From positions 744,001 through 808,000 of the forward strand of contig NZ_JAPEMU010000001.1 of NCBI RefSeq assembly GCF_026342405.1: 64,000 bases of DNA, written 5' to 3'. The translations under genes were made by a program, and so were the position numbers. This document shows, piece by piece, positions 54,619 to 63,294 of the stretch (positions are counted from its first letter, which is position 1; every line of letters starts with the position of its first letter). The notes below the pieces were generated by a model that saw nothing but the letters and a program-made list of their open reading frames with translations, searched no databases and was not told where the DNA came from. Source of the DNA: Kitasatospora sp. NBC_00240 (GTDB taxonomy: Bacteria; Actinomycetota; Actinomycetes; Streptomycetales; Streptomycetaceae).

Positions 54619-55466
54619 GCGCCTCGGCCCCGCCCCCGGCCCCCTCTCCCCTGGCCGCCGCAGCGTCCAACCGTTCGACCCCTCCCCCGTGGACCCGCGG
54701 GCGACGCCGGTCAGCGCTGCTCCGCGGGGCGGTCCTGGTGCCACTGGGCATCTTCTTCCTGCTTCCGCTGGCGGCCATGCTGGAGTTCAGCACTCGGGAA
54801 GGCGGGGGACGCCGCGGCTTCCGGGCCTGGGCGGCGATCGGCGACACCCCGGCACTGGTCTCCGCGGTCACGACCTCCCTGACGCTGGCCGGGCTCACCG
54901 TCTCGGCGATGCTGCTCCTCCTGGTACCGACCCTCGCCTGGGTGCGGCTGAGGCTGCCGAGGGCTCGTCGGCCGGTGGAGTTCCTCTGCCTCCTACCGCT
55001 GATGATCCCCGCAATCGTTCTGGTGGTCGGTATCGCCCCGCTCTATGCCTGGGTGGCTTACCTGCTTGGCGACTCGCCTCTCACACTGACGTTCGTCTAC
55101 GTGGTGCTGGTGCTGCCCTTCGGCTACCGGGCCATCGACGCCGGCCTGGCCGCGATCGACCTGCGGACACTTGCCGAGGCCGCCAGGGGACTCGGGGCCT
55201 CCTGGCCGACCGTGTTGCTGCGGGTGGTGGTACCGAACATCCGCAGTGCTCTGGTCGGGGCGTCGTTCCTGGCTGTGGCACTGGTGCTGGGTGAGTTCAC
55301 CGTGGCCTCACTGCTGAACTTCGACAATTTCCAGGTCACGATCAACCTGCTCGGCAAGGGCGACGCCGAGTTGTCGGTCGCGGTGTCCCTTGCGGCCATC
55401 CTGACCGCCTTCGCACTGCTGCTGGCGATCTCGTTCGTGGGCCGCCGCGGGCGGTCGTCACCGTGA
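54615..55466 (+). CDS. ABC transporter permease 2 of the Fbp/AEP-type operon
   Basis: The 283-residue protein has a Pro/Ala-rich cytoplasmic N-terminus of about 35 residues, six hydrophobic segments (for example VLVPLGIFFLLPLAAMLEF) and the conserved loop LAEAARGLGASWPTVLLRVV. I chose the TTG at 54615, which overlaps the previous stop and has GAGG upstream; a GTG at 54606 is an alternative. It pairs with the preceding permease and precedes the ATPase gene by 64 bases. Confidence 0.88.
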   Translation: MSASAPPPAPSPLAAAASNRSTPPPWTRGRRRSALLRGAVLVPLGIFFLLPLAAMLEFSTREGGGRRGFRAWAAIGDTPALVSAVTTSLTLAGLTVSAMLLLLVPTLAWVRLRLPRARRPVEFLCLLPLMIPAIVLVVGIAPLYAWVAYLLGDSPLTLTFVYVVLVLPFGYRAIDAGLAAIDLRTLAEAARGLGASWPTVLLRVVVPNIRSALVGASFLAVALVLGEFTVASLLNFDNFQVTINLLGKGDAELSVAVSLAAILTAFALLLAISFVGRRGRSSP

Positions 55467-55530
55467 CACTTCACTACGGCCCGGGCCGGCGACCGGAGAT
55501 CGGAAGCCGAAGATCGGAAGAAGGCGAGCG

Positions 55531-56592
55531 ATGGCGCACCTGGAGCTGCAGACGGTCCGCAAGTCCTTCGGCCGCACCACGGCGCTGGAGGGGCTCGACC
55601 TCACTCTCGCGGCCGGTGAGTTCGTCAGCCTGCTGGGTCCGAGCGGATGCGGCAAGACCACCACTCTGCGGATCATCGCCGGTTTCGAGACCCCGGACGG
55701 TGGACGGGTCGTGGTAAACGGCAGAGACATCACCCGGGTACCGCCGGACAAGCGGGACATGGGCATGGTCTTCCAGAGCTACAGCCTCTTCCCCAACATG
55801 ACAGCCATCGTCAACGTCGGGTTCGGCCTGCGGGTACGGAAGGAGCCCACCGCCCGCCGACGTGCCCGGGCCGCGGAGCTCCTGGACCTGGTCGGGCTGA
55901 CCGCCCACGCCGAACGCTACCCACACGAACTTTCCGGCGGGCAGCAGCAGAGAGTGGCACTGGCCCGCGCCCTGGCCATCTCACCGAAAGTCCTCCTGCT
56001 GGACGAACCGTTGTCCGCGCTCGACGCCAACGTCCGGGTTAACCTGCGCGAGGAGATCCGCCGGATCCAGAGGGAACTGGGCACCACCACTCTCTTCGTC
56101 ACCCACAACCAGGAAGAAGCACTCGCGATCTCCGACCGGGTGGGAGTGATGTCCGACGGCAGGTTGGAGCAACTGGCCGCGCCGTCCAGGATCTACCACG
56201 AGCCGGCAACCGCTTTCGTGGCCCGGTTCGTCGGTGTCAGCAACCTGCTGCCCGGTGTCGCCGAGGGCGGCCATGTGAGGGTGCACGGACGGCGGATCGC
56301 GGCGGCCGCTGCGGCCGAGCAGCCTCGGGGCACAGGAGTTAAGCTGATCGTCCGGCCGGAGGAGATCCGGATCAGGGCCCTCGACGGCTCGCCCGCGCCG
56401 GACGAACTCACCGGTGTCGTGGTCACCCGGTCCTTCCTCGGACCGGTGACCCGGCTGAGTGTGCGGCTGGAGCACGGCGACGGGCAGGTCATCCGGGTGG
56501 ACACCCCGTCCCGCCCGTTCGACGAGCACGCCGTGGGCGCCCGGGTGGCCTTGCGACTGGAGCCGGCCGCACCCCGGGTCGTGCGGTCCTGA
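55531..56592 (+). CDS. ABC transporter ATP-binding protein, FbpC/PotA type
   Basis: The 353-residue protein has Walker A GPSGCGKTT, Q-loop VFQSYSLFPNMT, signature LSGGQQQRVALARA, Walker B LLLDEPLSALD and switch THNQEEAL. A C-terminal TOBE domain (about residues 240-353; KLIVRPEEIRIRALDG) is the regulatory module of the Fbp/Pot/AEP family. It energises the importer made by the two permeases. A purine-rich leader (GAAGGCGAGCG) precedes the ATG at 55531. Confidence 0.93.
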   Translation: MAHLELQTVRKSFGRTTALEGLDLTLAAGEFVSLLGPSGCGKTTTLRIIAGFETPDGGRVVVNGRDITRVPPDKRDMGMVFQSYSLFPNMTAIVNVGFGLRVRKEPTARRRARAAELLDLVGLTAHAERYPHELSGGQQQRVALARALAISPKVLLLDEPLSALDANVRVNLREEIRRIQRELGTTTLFVTHNQEEALAISDRVGVMSDGRLEQLAAPSRIYHEPATAFVARFVGVSNLLPGVAEGGHVRVHGRRIAAAAAAEQPRGTGVKLIVRPEEIRIRALDGSPAPDELTGVVVTRSFLGPVTRLSVRLEHGDGQVIRVDTPSRPFDEHAVGARVALRLEPAAPRVVRS

Positions 56593-56681
56593 ACGAGGCA
56601 CCGCGCCGGCGGACCACCGTGTGAGGAGTTCAGGCGCGGAACGCGGCTGTCGCCGGAGCGAGGTCCACGGAAGGCAGGCTC

Positions 56682-58355
56682 ATGGGCGGATCGCACCACA
56701 CCACGCTGCACCGGACCATCGGGCGCGGCCGGGTCCTCCGGAAAGGCACCGTAGGCCCCTACCGGGAGCTGGAGTTCCAGGACGGCGAGCCGCATGTGAT
56801 CCGCGACGACCTGCTCGGGGAGGGCCGGCGGCGGCCCCCGGTCGGCGACCGGCGCACGCTGCTGTGCATCGGCCATGTGACGGACTTCCAGATCGGGGAC
56901 GTGCAGTCACCGGCGCGCTTCGAGTTCTTCAACCGCGAGGGCGACGACCCACGGTTCGCCGCCCTGCTACCGGTGCAGCGTCCCCAGGAGGCGCTGACGG
57001 CGCACGCGGTGGACGCCGTGGTGCGCACGCTGAACGGGCTGGACGGCAGTCCCGTGACCGGCGCGCCGCTGAGCCTGGTGGTGACCACCGGCGACGTGAT
57101 CGACAACGCCCAGTGGAACGAGATGCAGATGTTCCTCGCCCTGTTGGAGGGCGGGCGGGTCCGGCCCGACTCGGGTGGGCCGGGGTACCAGGGCGTGCAG
57201 AGCCGGGACTGGCCCGACCGGATCTACTGGCAGCCGGAGGGGGACGGCACGCACGGCCCGGACCTCTGGTGCGAGTGGTACGGCTTCCCGCACCACCCGG
57301 GGCTACTACGCGCGGCGACCGCCGAGTTCGACGCGCCCGGACTGGAACTGCCGTGGCTGGCCTGTTTCGGCAACCACGAAGCGCTCACCCAGGGAGTCGG
57401 CGCCCTGACCCGTTCGGTGCTGGAGTACCTGGTCGGCGGGCGCAAGCCGGTCGACCTGCCCCCCGGGGTCGAGCGGGACCACGCGCTCGACCTGTTCACC
57501 GAGCACCCCGAGGCCTTCCTCTCCGGCCACCAACTGCCGGTCACCCCCGATGTGGAGCGGCGCGGCATCACCCGCGCGGAGTTCGTGGCCGAGCACTTCC
57601 GGACAGGCGGACGCCCGTACGGTCACGGCTTCACCCGGGACAACCTGCGCGAAGGTACCGCCTACTACACGTACGACGACCCGGAGTCCGGCGTGCGCAT
57701 GATCGCCCTCGACACCAACTGCCTGGCGGGCGGCGCCGACGGCTGCCTGGATGCCGAGCAGGGACGCTGGCTCGAACAACGGCTGATCGAGGCACACTCA
57801 CGCTACCGCCGCGCCGACGGCGACGAGGCGCGCACCCCGCACGAGGACCACCCCGTCATCATCCTCTCGCACCACGGCCCCGACACTCTGGTCAACCGTC
57901 GGGGCCTGGCCGGGGACTCCTCCGGGCCGCTGCCGCTGGTGGAGCCGCAGGCCCTGCTCGCGTTGCTGCACCGGTTCCCCAACGTGGTGCTCTGGCTCAA
58001 CGGCCATCGGCACTTCAACATGGTGCGGCCACGTCCGGACCCGACCGGGTTCGGCCACGGGTTCTGGGAGGTCACCACGTGCGCGGTGATGGACTGGCCG
58101 TGCCAGGCGCGGCTGGTCGAACTGGTCGACAACCGCGACGGAGCGCTGTCCGTCCTGTGCACCATGGTCGACCACGACACCCCGGCCCGGCCCGATCCCG
58201 CCGACGGGCGGACCTGGCTGCCCTCGCTGCACCGCGAGATCGCCGCCAACGTGCCCTGGGGCGTGCCGCTCGCCGGTACGCCCGGCGACCGCAACGTGGA
58301 TCTGCTGCTGCCGTTCCCGGGGACGAAAGGGCGTTCGGCGCGCAACGACAGCTGA
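56682..58355 (+). CDS. Calcineurin-like metallophosphoesterase (TIGR03767-like)
   Basis: The 557-residue protein has the metallophosphoesterase metal ligands spread through IGHVTDFQIGD, VTTGDVIDNAQ, CFGNHEAL, ILSHHGPD and LNGHRHFN. It has no signal peptide or membrane segment, so it is probably cytoplasmic. Its layout with the first metal motif about residue 65 and large insertions matches an actinobacterial family annotated as TIGR03767. As the last gene behind an ABC importer of the Fbp/AEP class it may hydrolyse the imported phosphate ester; this is inference. GGAAGGCAGG lies before the ATG. It is convergent with the next gene. Confidence 0.88.
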   Translation: MGGSHHTTLHRTIGRGRVLRKGTVGPYRELEFQDGEPHVIRDDLLGEGRRRPPVGDRRTLLCIGHVTDFQIGDVQSPARFEFFNREGDDPRFAALLPVQRPQEALTAHAVDAVVRTLNGLDGSPVTGAPLSLVVTTGDVIDNAQWNEMQMFLALLEGGRVRPDSGGPGYQGVQSRDWPDRIYWQPEGDGTHGPDLWCEWYGFPHHPGLLRAATAEFDAPGLELPWLACFGNHEALTQGVGALTRSVLEYLVGGRKPVDLPPGVERDHALDLFTEHPEAFLSGHQLPVTPDVERRGITRAEFVAEHFRTGGRPYGHGFTRDNLREGTAYYTYDDPESGVRMIALDTNCLAGGADGCLDAEQGRWLEQRLIEAHSRYRRADGDEARTPHEDHPVIILSHHGPDTLVNRRGLAGDSSGPLPLVEPQALLALLHRFPNVVLWLNGHRHFNMVRPRPDPTGFGHGFWEVTTCAVMDWPCQARLVELVDNRDGALSVLCTMVDHDTPARPDPADGRTWLPSLHREIAANVPWGVPLAGTPGDRNVDLLLPFPGTKGRSARNDS

Positions 58356-58508
58356 GGCACGCCAGAGGGCGGCGACGTTCTCCCGGAGGCCGCCGCTGCC
58401 GGGCTCCCAGTCAGTGGGACTGCCCATGCACGTGCAGCTCGGCCCCCACCGAGGCCACCTCGGGGCGGTACCCGTCGCATCCCTGGCGGGCAGGGCTCGC
58501 CCGCCCCG

Positions 58509-60656
58509 TCAGGCAGGACCGCCCGGGCGTTCTGCCGGCTCGTCCAGGGCGTAGGTGACGGCCTGGTCCAGGGTCAGCACGGCGCCGCGTCGGAAAGCTT
58601 CGTCGAACCTGTTCCGGCCGAGGATCTGCTGCAGTTCCCTGGCGGCTTGCTCGCGTCCGCCTACCAGGTGTCTCGGCCGTGCGCTGCCGACCGCGTGCCA
58701 CATGGTGTCGGCCGCGCCGAGCAGCTTGGCGCCCCGTTCCGCCTGACCTCTCGATGCGGCCGTCCAGGCCAGGACCTCGATGCTCAGGGTTACGCCCCAG
58801 CGATCGTTCATCGGCCACCTGAGCCGAAGACCGGCCTGGACCAGTTCGCCTGCCTGTTGCGGGTCGCCCCGTCGCAGGGTGTCGAGTCCCATCGCCCACA
58901 GGGCGTACGACCTCGACAAGGGGGCACCATGCGCGTCGCACAGGCCGAGGCACTCCTCGCCGAAGTCAGCGGCCCGCGGGTCGTGGAGGACGGAGCACGC
59001 CGTGGCAAGTCCGTAGAGGGCCAGCATCTCCCCGATGCGCAGACCGCCGGCCCGGTAGCCGTCCAGTGCGTGGCGCAGCAGCGGCACGGCTTGCAGCGGC
59101 TCGCCGCCGAGCAGGGCGGACAGTGCCCAGCCATGCGCCACCCGTGCCGCCAGGAGCTGATCGTCCAGCTTGCCGGCCAGGGCTTCGGATGCCTGCAGCA
59201 ACGGGATCGCCTCGTCGACGGATCCCTGCAGCAGGTGGAACAGAGAGCACAACCACAGCGCCTCGGCCCTGGCCGCAGAAGGCTCGGACACCAGCGCGAG
59301 CAATCGGCCGAGCCAGTGACGGCCCTCGTTCAGGGAGCCGCTGCAGATCCAGTGGATCCACAACGCCGACATGAATTCCATCCCCGCCTGTGCCTGTCCG
59401 GGCTCGGTGACGCAGAACTCCAGGGCCGCGCGTATGTTGGCGTGCTCGGCCTGCAGGCGGGACAGCCACGCCGCCTCCTCGGGGCCCACCCACTGGCCCT
59501 CCGCCTCGACGGCCATGGCGTAGTACCAGTCCCGGTGCCGGCGGCGAAGGCCCGCCTCCTGTTCGGACGTGGCGAAGCGCGCCCGCCCGTACCGCCGGAG
59601 GGTGTCCAACAGGCGGTAGCGCACCTGGGATCCCGTGTCCTGCCGTATCAGTACCGACTTGTCCAGCAGGCCCGCCATCAGGTCGACCACTTGCGACGGG
59701 GCGATACCGTCTCCGGAGCAGACCGCCTCGGCAGCATCCATGTCGAACGACCCGGCGAAGACCGACACCCGCGACCAGAGCGCCTGCTCCGCCGGGGAAC
59801 ACAGGTCGAAACTCCAGTCGATGGACGCCCGCAGGGTCTGGTGGCGCGGGGCTGAGGATCCGTCCGCCCCGCCGAGCGGCTCAAGATGGTCCTCCAGCTT
59901 GCGCAGGAGCGTTTCGGGGGAATCCCAGCGTAGTTGCACCGCGGCGAGTTCGATGGCCAACGGGAGGCCCTCCAGGCGTTGGCACAACCGGCTCACCGTC
60001 TCGTGGTTGGCCGCGTCGAGGGCGAAGTCCGGTGCGACGGCCGCCGCTCGTGCCGAGAAGAGTTTGACCGCCTCGTAGCGGCCCGTCGCGGCCACCCGGC
60101 GGGGCCGGTACGGCTCCGGAACGGCAAGCGGCGGTACCGACATGATCGTCTCACCGTACATGCCCAGAGTCTGGCGGCTGGTCGCCAGGATACGAAGGCC
60201 GGGGGCCGCCTGCAGCAGGCAGCCGACGAGATCCGCACAGGCCGGGCGGAGGTGCTCGCAGCCGTCCAGGACGATCAGCGCTCGCGCGGTCTTCAGGTAT
60301 GCGCAGAGAAGCTCGACCGGCGGCTGATCGGAGAGGCTGCGGATCCCGACGGTGACCGAGGCGGTTTCCGCCACCAGTTCGCCGTCCTCCACCGCGCTCA
60401 GATCCACGAACCACACACCGTCCGCGAAGCGCGGGCCGAGGTCGGCGGCGACCTGCATCGCGAGACGGGTCTTGCCTACTCCCCCGGATCCCGTCAGGGT
60501 CAGCAGCCGGGCCTTCCGCAACAACCGCTTGGCCTGGGACACCTCACGCCGACGGCCGATCAGTGCGGCTTGGACGGGTGAGGGGTCCTTCCGTGAGCCT
60601 GGCGCGGTTGCCCTCATGTCCCTTTTGACGCTATCCGGCTGCCCGTGGGCGGTCAA
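58509..60656 (-). CDS. NB-ARC/TPR regulator lacking the LuxR helix-turn-helix
   Basis: The 715-residue protein has an ATPase domain (ALIGRRREVSQAKRLL, Walker A GSGGVGKTR, LIVLDGCEHL, RILATSRQTLG) and a winged-helix/TPR-like helical region resembling its neighbours, but it ends after EAFRRGAVLTLDQAVTYALD with no LuxR domain. No helix-turn-helix is seen in any frame downstream. It starts at TTG 60656, overlapping the stop of the upstream regulator gene by four bases; an ATG at 60617 is an alternative. It may act by heterodimerising with or titrating the full-length partner. Confidence 0.85.
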   Translation of the reverse strand: MTAHGQPDSVKRDMRATAPGSRKDPSPVQAALIGRRREVSQAKRLLRKARLLTLTGSGGVGKTRLAMQVAADLGPRFADGVWFVDLSAVEDGELVAETASVTVGIRSLSDQPPVELLCAYLKTARALIVLDGCEHLRPACADLVGCLLQAAPGLRILATSRQTLGMYGETIMSVPPLAVPEPYRPRRVAATGRYEAVKLFSARAAAVAPDFALDAANHETVSRLCQRLEGLPLAIELAAVQLRWDSPETLLRKLEDHLEPLGGADGSSAPRHQTLRASIDWSFDLCSPAEQALWSRVSVFAGSFDMDAAEAVCSGDGIAPSQVVDLMAGLLDKSVLIRQDTGSQVRYRLLDTLRRYGRARFATSEQEAGLRRRHRDWYYAMAVEAEGQWVGPEEAAWLSRLQAEHANIRAALEFCVTEPGQAQAGMEFMSALWIHWICSGSLNEGRHWLGRLLALVSEPSAARAEALWLCSLFHLLQGSVDEAIPLLQASEALAGKLDDQLLAARVAHGWALSALLGGEPLQAVPLLRHALDGYRAGGLRIGEMLALYGLATACSVLHDPRAADFGEECLGLCDAHGAPLSRSYALWAMGLDTLRRGDPQQAGELVQAGLRLRWPMNDRWGVTLSIEVLAWTAASRGQAERGAKLLGAADTMWHAVGSARPRHLVGGREQAARELQQILGRNRFDEAFRRGAVLTLDQAVTYALDEPAERPGGPA

Positions 60657-63004
60657 TCCTGGCCGGTCCGGTGGTGCGCGATCCAGGCGGCGATATGGGC
60701 GCGGGAGGTCAGACCGAGCTTGGCGAGGATGTGCTCGACGTGTCCTTCGACCGTGCGCGGCGAGAGCACCAGGTCCGCGGCGATCTGCTTGTTCGACATT
60801 CCCTGCGACACCAGCTCCGCGACCTGCTGTTCGCGGGCGGTCAGCGGACTGTGCTCGGCCGCTTTGGTGCTCGCTTCGACGGCCCCTGCGGGCTCGGCCT
60901 CGGTGCCGAGTGCGTAGTCGATCGCCTCGTCGAGGTCGAGGGCGAAACCACGGGCCACTGCTGCTTCGAAGGACCTCTCGCCGAGTTCCTTCCTGATCTG
61001 CGACGTGGTGGCATTGATCAGGACCGTCTCTGCGTCGTTGGCCAATCCGGAAACGCCGAGCGCGTGGCAGATCCGCCGTTGCACTCCGAGGAGCACGGCG
61101 CCGCGCGTGAAATCGCCGTCGGCCGCCGTGGAGCAGAACAGGAGGGTGGGAGCCTTGGATATGCAGAGCGCGTTGTGGAAGTCGCGCGCGATCACCATGG
61201 CCTCCCGCGCGAACCTGATCACCGCTCTGTTCTCACCCGCGAAGAGCGCCGCGATGGCCCGGCCGACCAGTGCCCAGGACAGGTCGAAACGCGCCCCGGA
61301 CTCCGCACTGCACCGTTGCGCCTCCTCGAAGGCGGAGGCAGCCCCGTCGTAGTCGCCGAGCAGCGCGCACGCGATGGCCAGCGTGGGGAGCAGCGCCGCG
61401 CGCTCCGGCCGTACGGCGTAACCGGGGAACGCCAGCGCCGCCGTCGCGCGATCGAGCGCCGTGGCATAGTCGCTGCGGATCACCGCCAGGTGAGCCTCGG
61501 TGGCCGCCGTCTGTGCGGCCACCAGTGGGTCGTGCAGGTGATCGGCCAGAGCCCGGCACTCCCGGAGGGCCCCCTCGGCCACGGGGAAGTCCCGCAGGAT
61601 CGCGCAGATCGAGGCCAGGTTCCGCAGGGACATGGCGCGGGCGAGGGTCGGCTCCCGGTCCGAGGCCAGGGCTCGCTCCAGCCACACCCGTCCCTCACTC
61701 AGCTGGCAGCCTCCGTACCAGTACGGCATCAGTGCGGCAGTGAACCTCAGCCCCACCCGTCCTTCTCCGAGCGGCGGCGCCAGGGAGTACTCCATGGCGG
61801 CGCGCAGGTTCAGGTACTCACGCTGCAGCCGTCGCGCCCACTCCAACTGGTCCGGGCCGAACCACTCTGCGGCCATCTGCTCCGCCAGCCGGAGGTACCA
61901 GTCACGGTGGCGCCGGGTGAGGGTCTTCTCGTCACCCGCTTCGCGCAGCCGGGCGCGCCCGTACCGGGCCAGGGTCTCCAGCAGCCGGTACCGCACCTCC
62001 CCCAGATGTTCCTCCGGGACGAGGACCGACTTGTCCACCAACCCGGCGATCGTGTCGATGACCTTCTCCCGTGGCAGGCCCTCGCCCGAGCACACACCTT
62101 CGACCGCGTCCAGGCCGAACCACCCCGCGAAGACCGAGGCCCGTGCCCACAGCAGCCGCTCCGCGGGCGAGCACAGCTCGTGGCTCCAGTCGATCGCCGC
62201 TTCCAGCGTGCGGTGCCGGGGTGGCGCCGCACGGTCCAGCCCGCGGAGGGAGCCGAGCCGCTCGTCGAACCGCCGCACGAGCTGAGCCGGCGAGAACATC
62301 CGGGTCTGGGCCGCGGCCAGCTCGATGGCCAGCGGCAGGCCGTCCAGCATGCGGCACAGCTCGGCCACGTCGGGCCAGTCCTCCCTGTCCGGAGAGGTCC
62401 CGCCGACCATGGCGGCCCGCTCCGCGAACAGCGCCAGCGACGGGTACTCCGCCGGCGCCGTCGAAGTACGCGCACCGTCCGCCTCACCCTCCTTGTCCGG
62501 GACGGACAGTGAGGGCACCCGCCACACGTACTCGCCGGTGACCCACAGCCGCTCGCGGCTCGTCGCCAGGATCCGTATCCGCGGGGACCGGCGGATCAAG
62601 GCGTTGACCAGGGACGCGCAGTCACCGGCGATCTGCTCGCAGTTGTCGAGGACGAGCAGCATCTGCCGGTCGCGCAGGAAGTCCGCGATGACGTCCGTAC
62701 TGTCACGGGTCGACTGGTCGTGGATTCCCAGCGCATCCACCACCGAGGACCTCATCGCCGCAGGGTCCGTCGCGGTGGACAGGTCGACGAAACGCACACC
62801 GTCAGCGAACGCCCGCCGCAGCTCCGTGGCCACTCGCATCGCCAGCCGGGTCTTGCCGACGCCACCGGCACCCGTCAGCGTCACCACCCGGGCCTCGGAC
62901 AGGGCTCCCTTGACCGCACCGATGTCCTGCCGACGTCCCACGAAGCTCGTCAACTCGACCGGCAGGCCCGCATCACCCCAGCGCGTCCGCACGGGAGTGG
63001 TCAT
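60653..63004 (-). CDS. Large LuxR-type regulator with NB-ARC and TPR domains
   Basis: The 783-residue protein starts LPVELTSFVGRRQDIGAVKG, with Walker A GAGGVGKTR, LLVLDNCEQI and RILATSRERL, a helical winged-helix/TPR region, and a C-terminal LuxR domain (LTAREQQVAELVSQGMSNKQ, IAADLVLSPRTVEGHVEHIL). I chose the ATG at 63004 because it gives the same length and start as the paralogue at 50037; the frame is open for 73 more codons without start signals. It is followed by, and coupled to, the HTH-less paralogue, and is divergent from the DeoR-like regulator. Confidence 0.9.
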   Translation of the reverse strand: MTTPVRTRWGDAGLPVELTSFVGRRQDIGAVKGALSEARVVTLTGAGGVGKTRLAMRVATELRRAFADGVRFVDLSTATDPAAMRSSVVDALGIHDQSTRDSTDVIADFLRDRQMLLVLDNCEQIAGDCASLVNALIRRSPRIRILATSRERLWVTGEYVWRVPSLSVPDKEGEADGARTSTAPAEYPSLALFAERAAMVGGTSPDREDWPDVAELCRMLDGLPLAIELAAAQTRMFSPAQLVRRFDERLGSLRGLDRAAPPRHRTLEAAIDWSHELCSPAERLLWARASVFAGWFGLDAVEGVCSGEGLPREKVIDTIAGLVDKSVLVPEEHLGEVRYRLLETLARYGRARLREAGDEKTLTRRHRDWYLRLAEQMAAEWFGPDQLEWARRLQREYLNLRAAMEYSLAPPLGEGRVGLRFTAALMPYWYGGCQLSEGRVWLERALASDREPTLARAMSLRNLASICAILRDFPVAEGALRECRALADHLHDPLVAAQTAATEAHLAVIRSDYATALDRATAALAFPGYAVRPERAALLPTLAIACALLGDYDGAASAFEEAQRCSAESGARFDLSWALVGRAIAALFAGENRAVIRFAREAMVIARDFHNALCISKAPTLLFCSTAADGDFTRGAVLLGVQRRICHALGVSGLANDAETVLINATTSQIRKELGERSFEAAVARGFALDLDEAIDYALGTEAEPAGAVEASTKAAEHSPLTAREQQVAELVSQGMSNKQIAADLVLSPRTVEGHVEHILAKLGLTSRAHIAAWIAHHRTGQD

Positions 63005-63208
63005 ACCTCGCACGCTAAACACGGCCGGGCAGGCTGTCAACGCGGCGCTCCCGACGGCTTGGTCCGACGTTGCCGACGGGTGGCCGACCACCGCCGTCGG
63101 GTCCGGCTGGACCGCCCGAATTCGGCCCCCGCCGGACGACGAGGTGGTCGCGCGTCGTGTCCGATCCGTTCCGGCGCCGCCCCGTGCGTGCAGTCCCTGC
63201 CGGCGTCT

Positions 63209-63231
63209 ACTCGGTCGATGCATGACCGAGT
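63209..63231. promoter_or_regulatory. Inverted repeat upstream of the DeoR/LacI-type gene
   Basis: ACTCGGTC and GACCGAGT form a perfect 8-bp inverted repeat with a 7-base spacer, followed by the AT-rich GATACTAATT. It lies about 65 bases before the regulator start and 205 bases from the divergent LuxR-type gene. It is a good candidate for an autoregulatory site. Confidence 0.55.
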
Positions 63232-63294
63232 GATACTAATTGCTCCGGGACAGCGCACCGTCGCCTCCGTGCGTCGGGTGGGAGAAGGGAAGCC

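Noticed and set aside
60653..63223. A longer start (63223) for the third regulator, adding 73 residues
   Set aside because: The extension is low-complexity, has no start signals, and would place the start inside the inverted repeat region; the 63004 start matches the paralogue.
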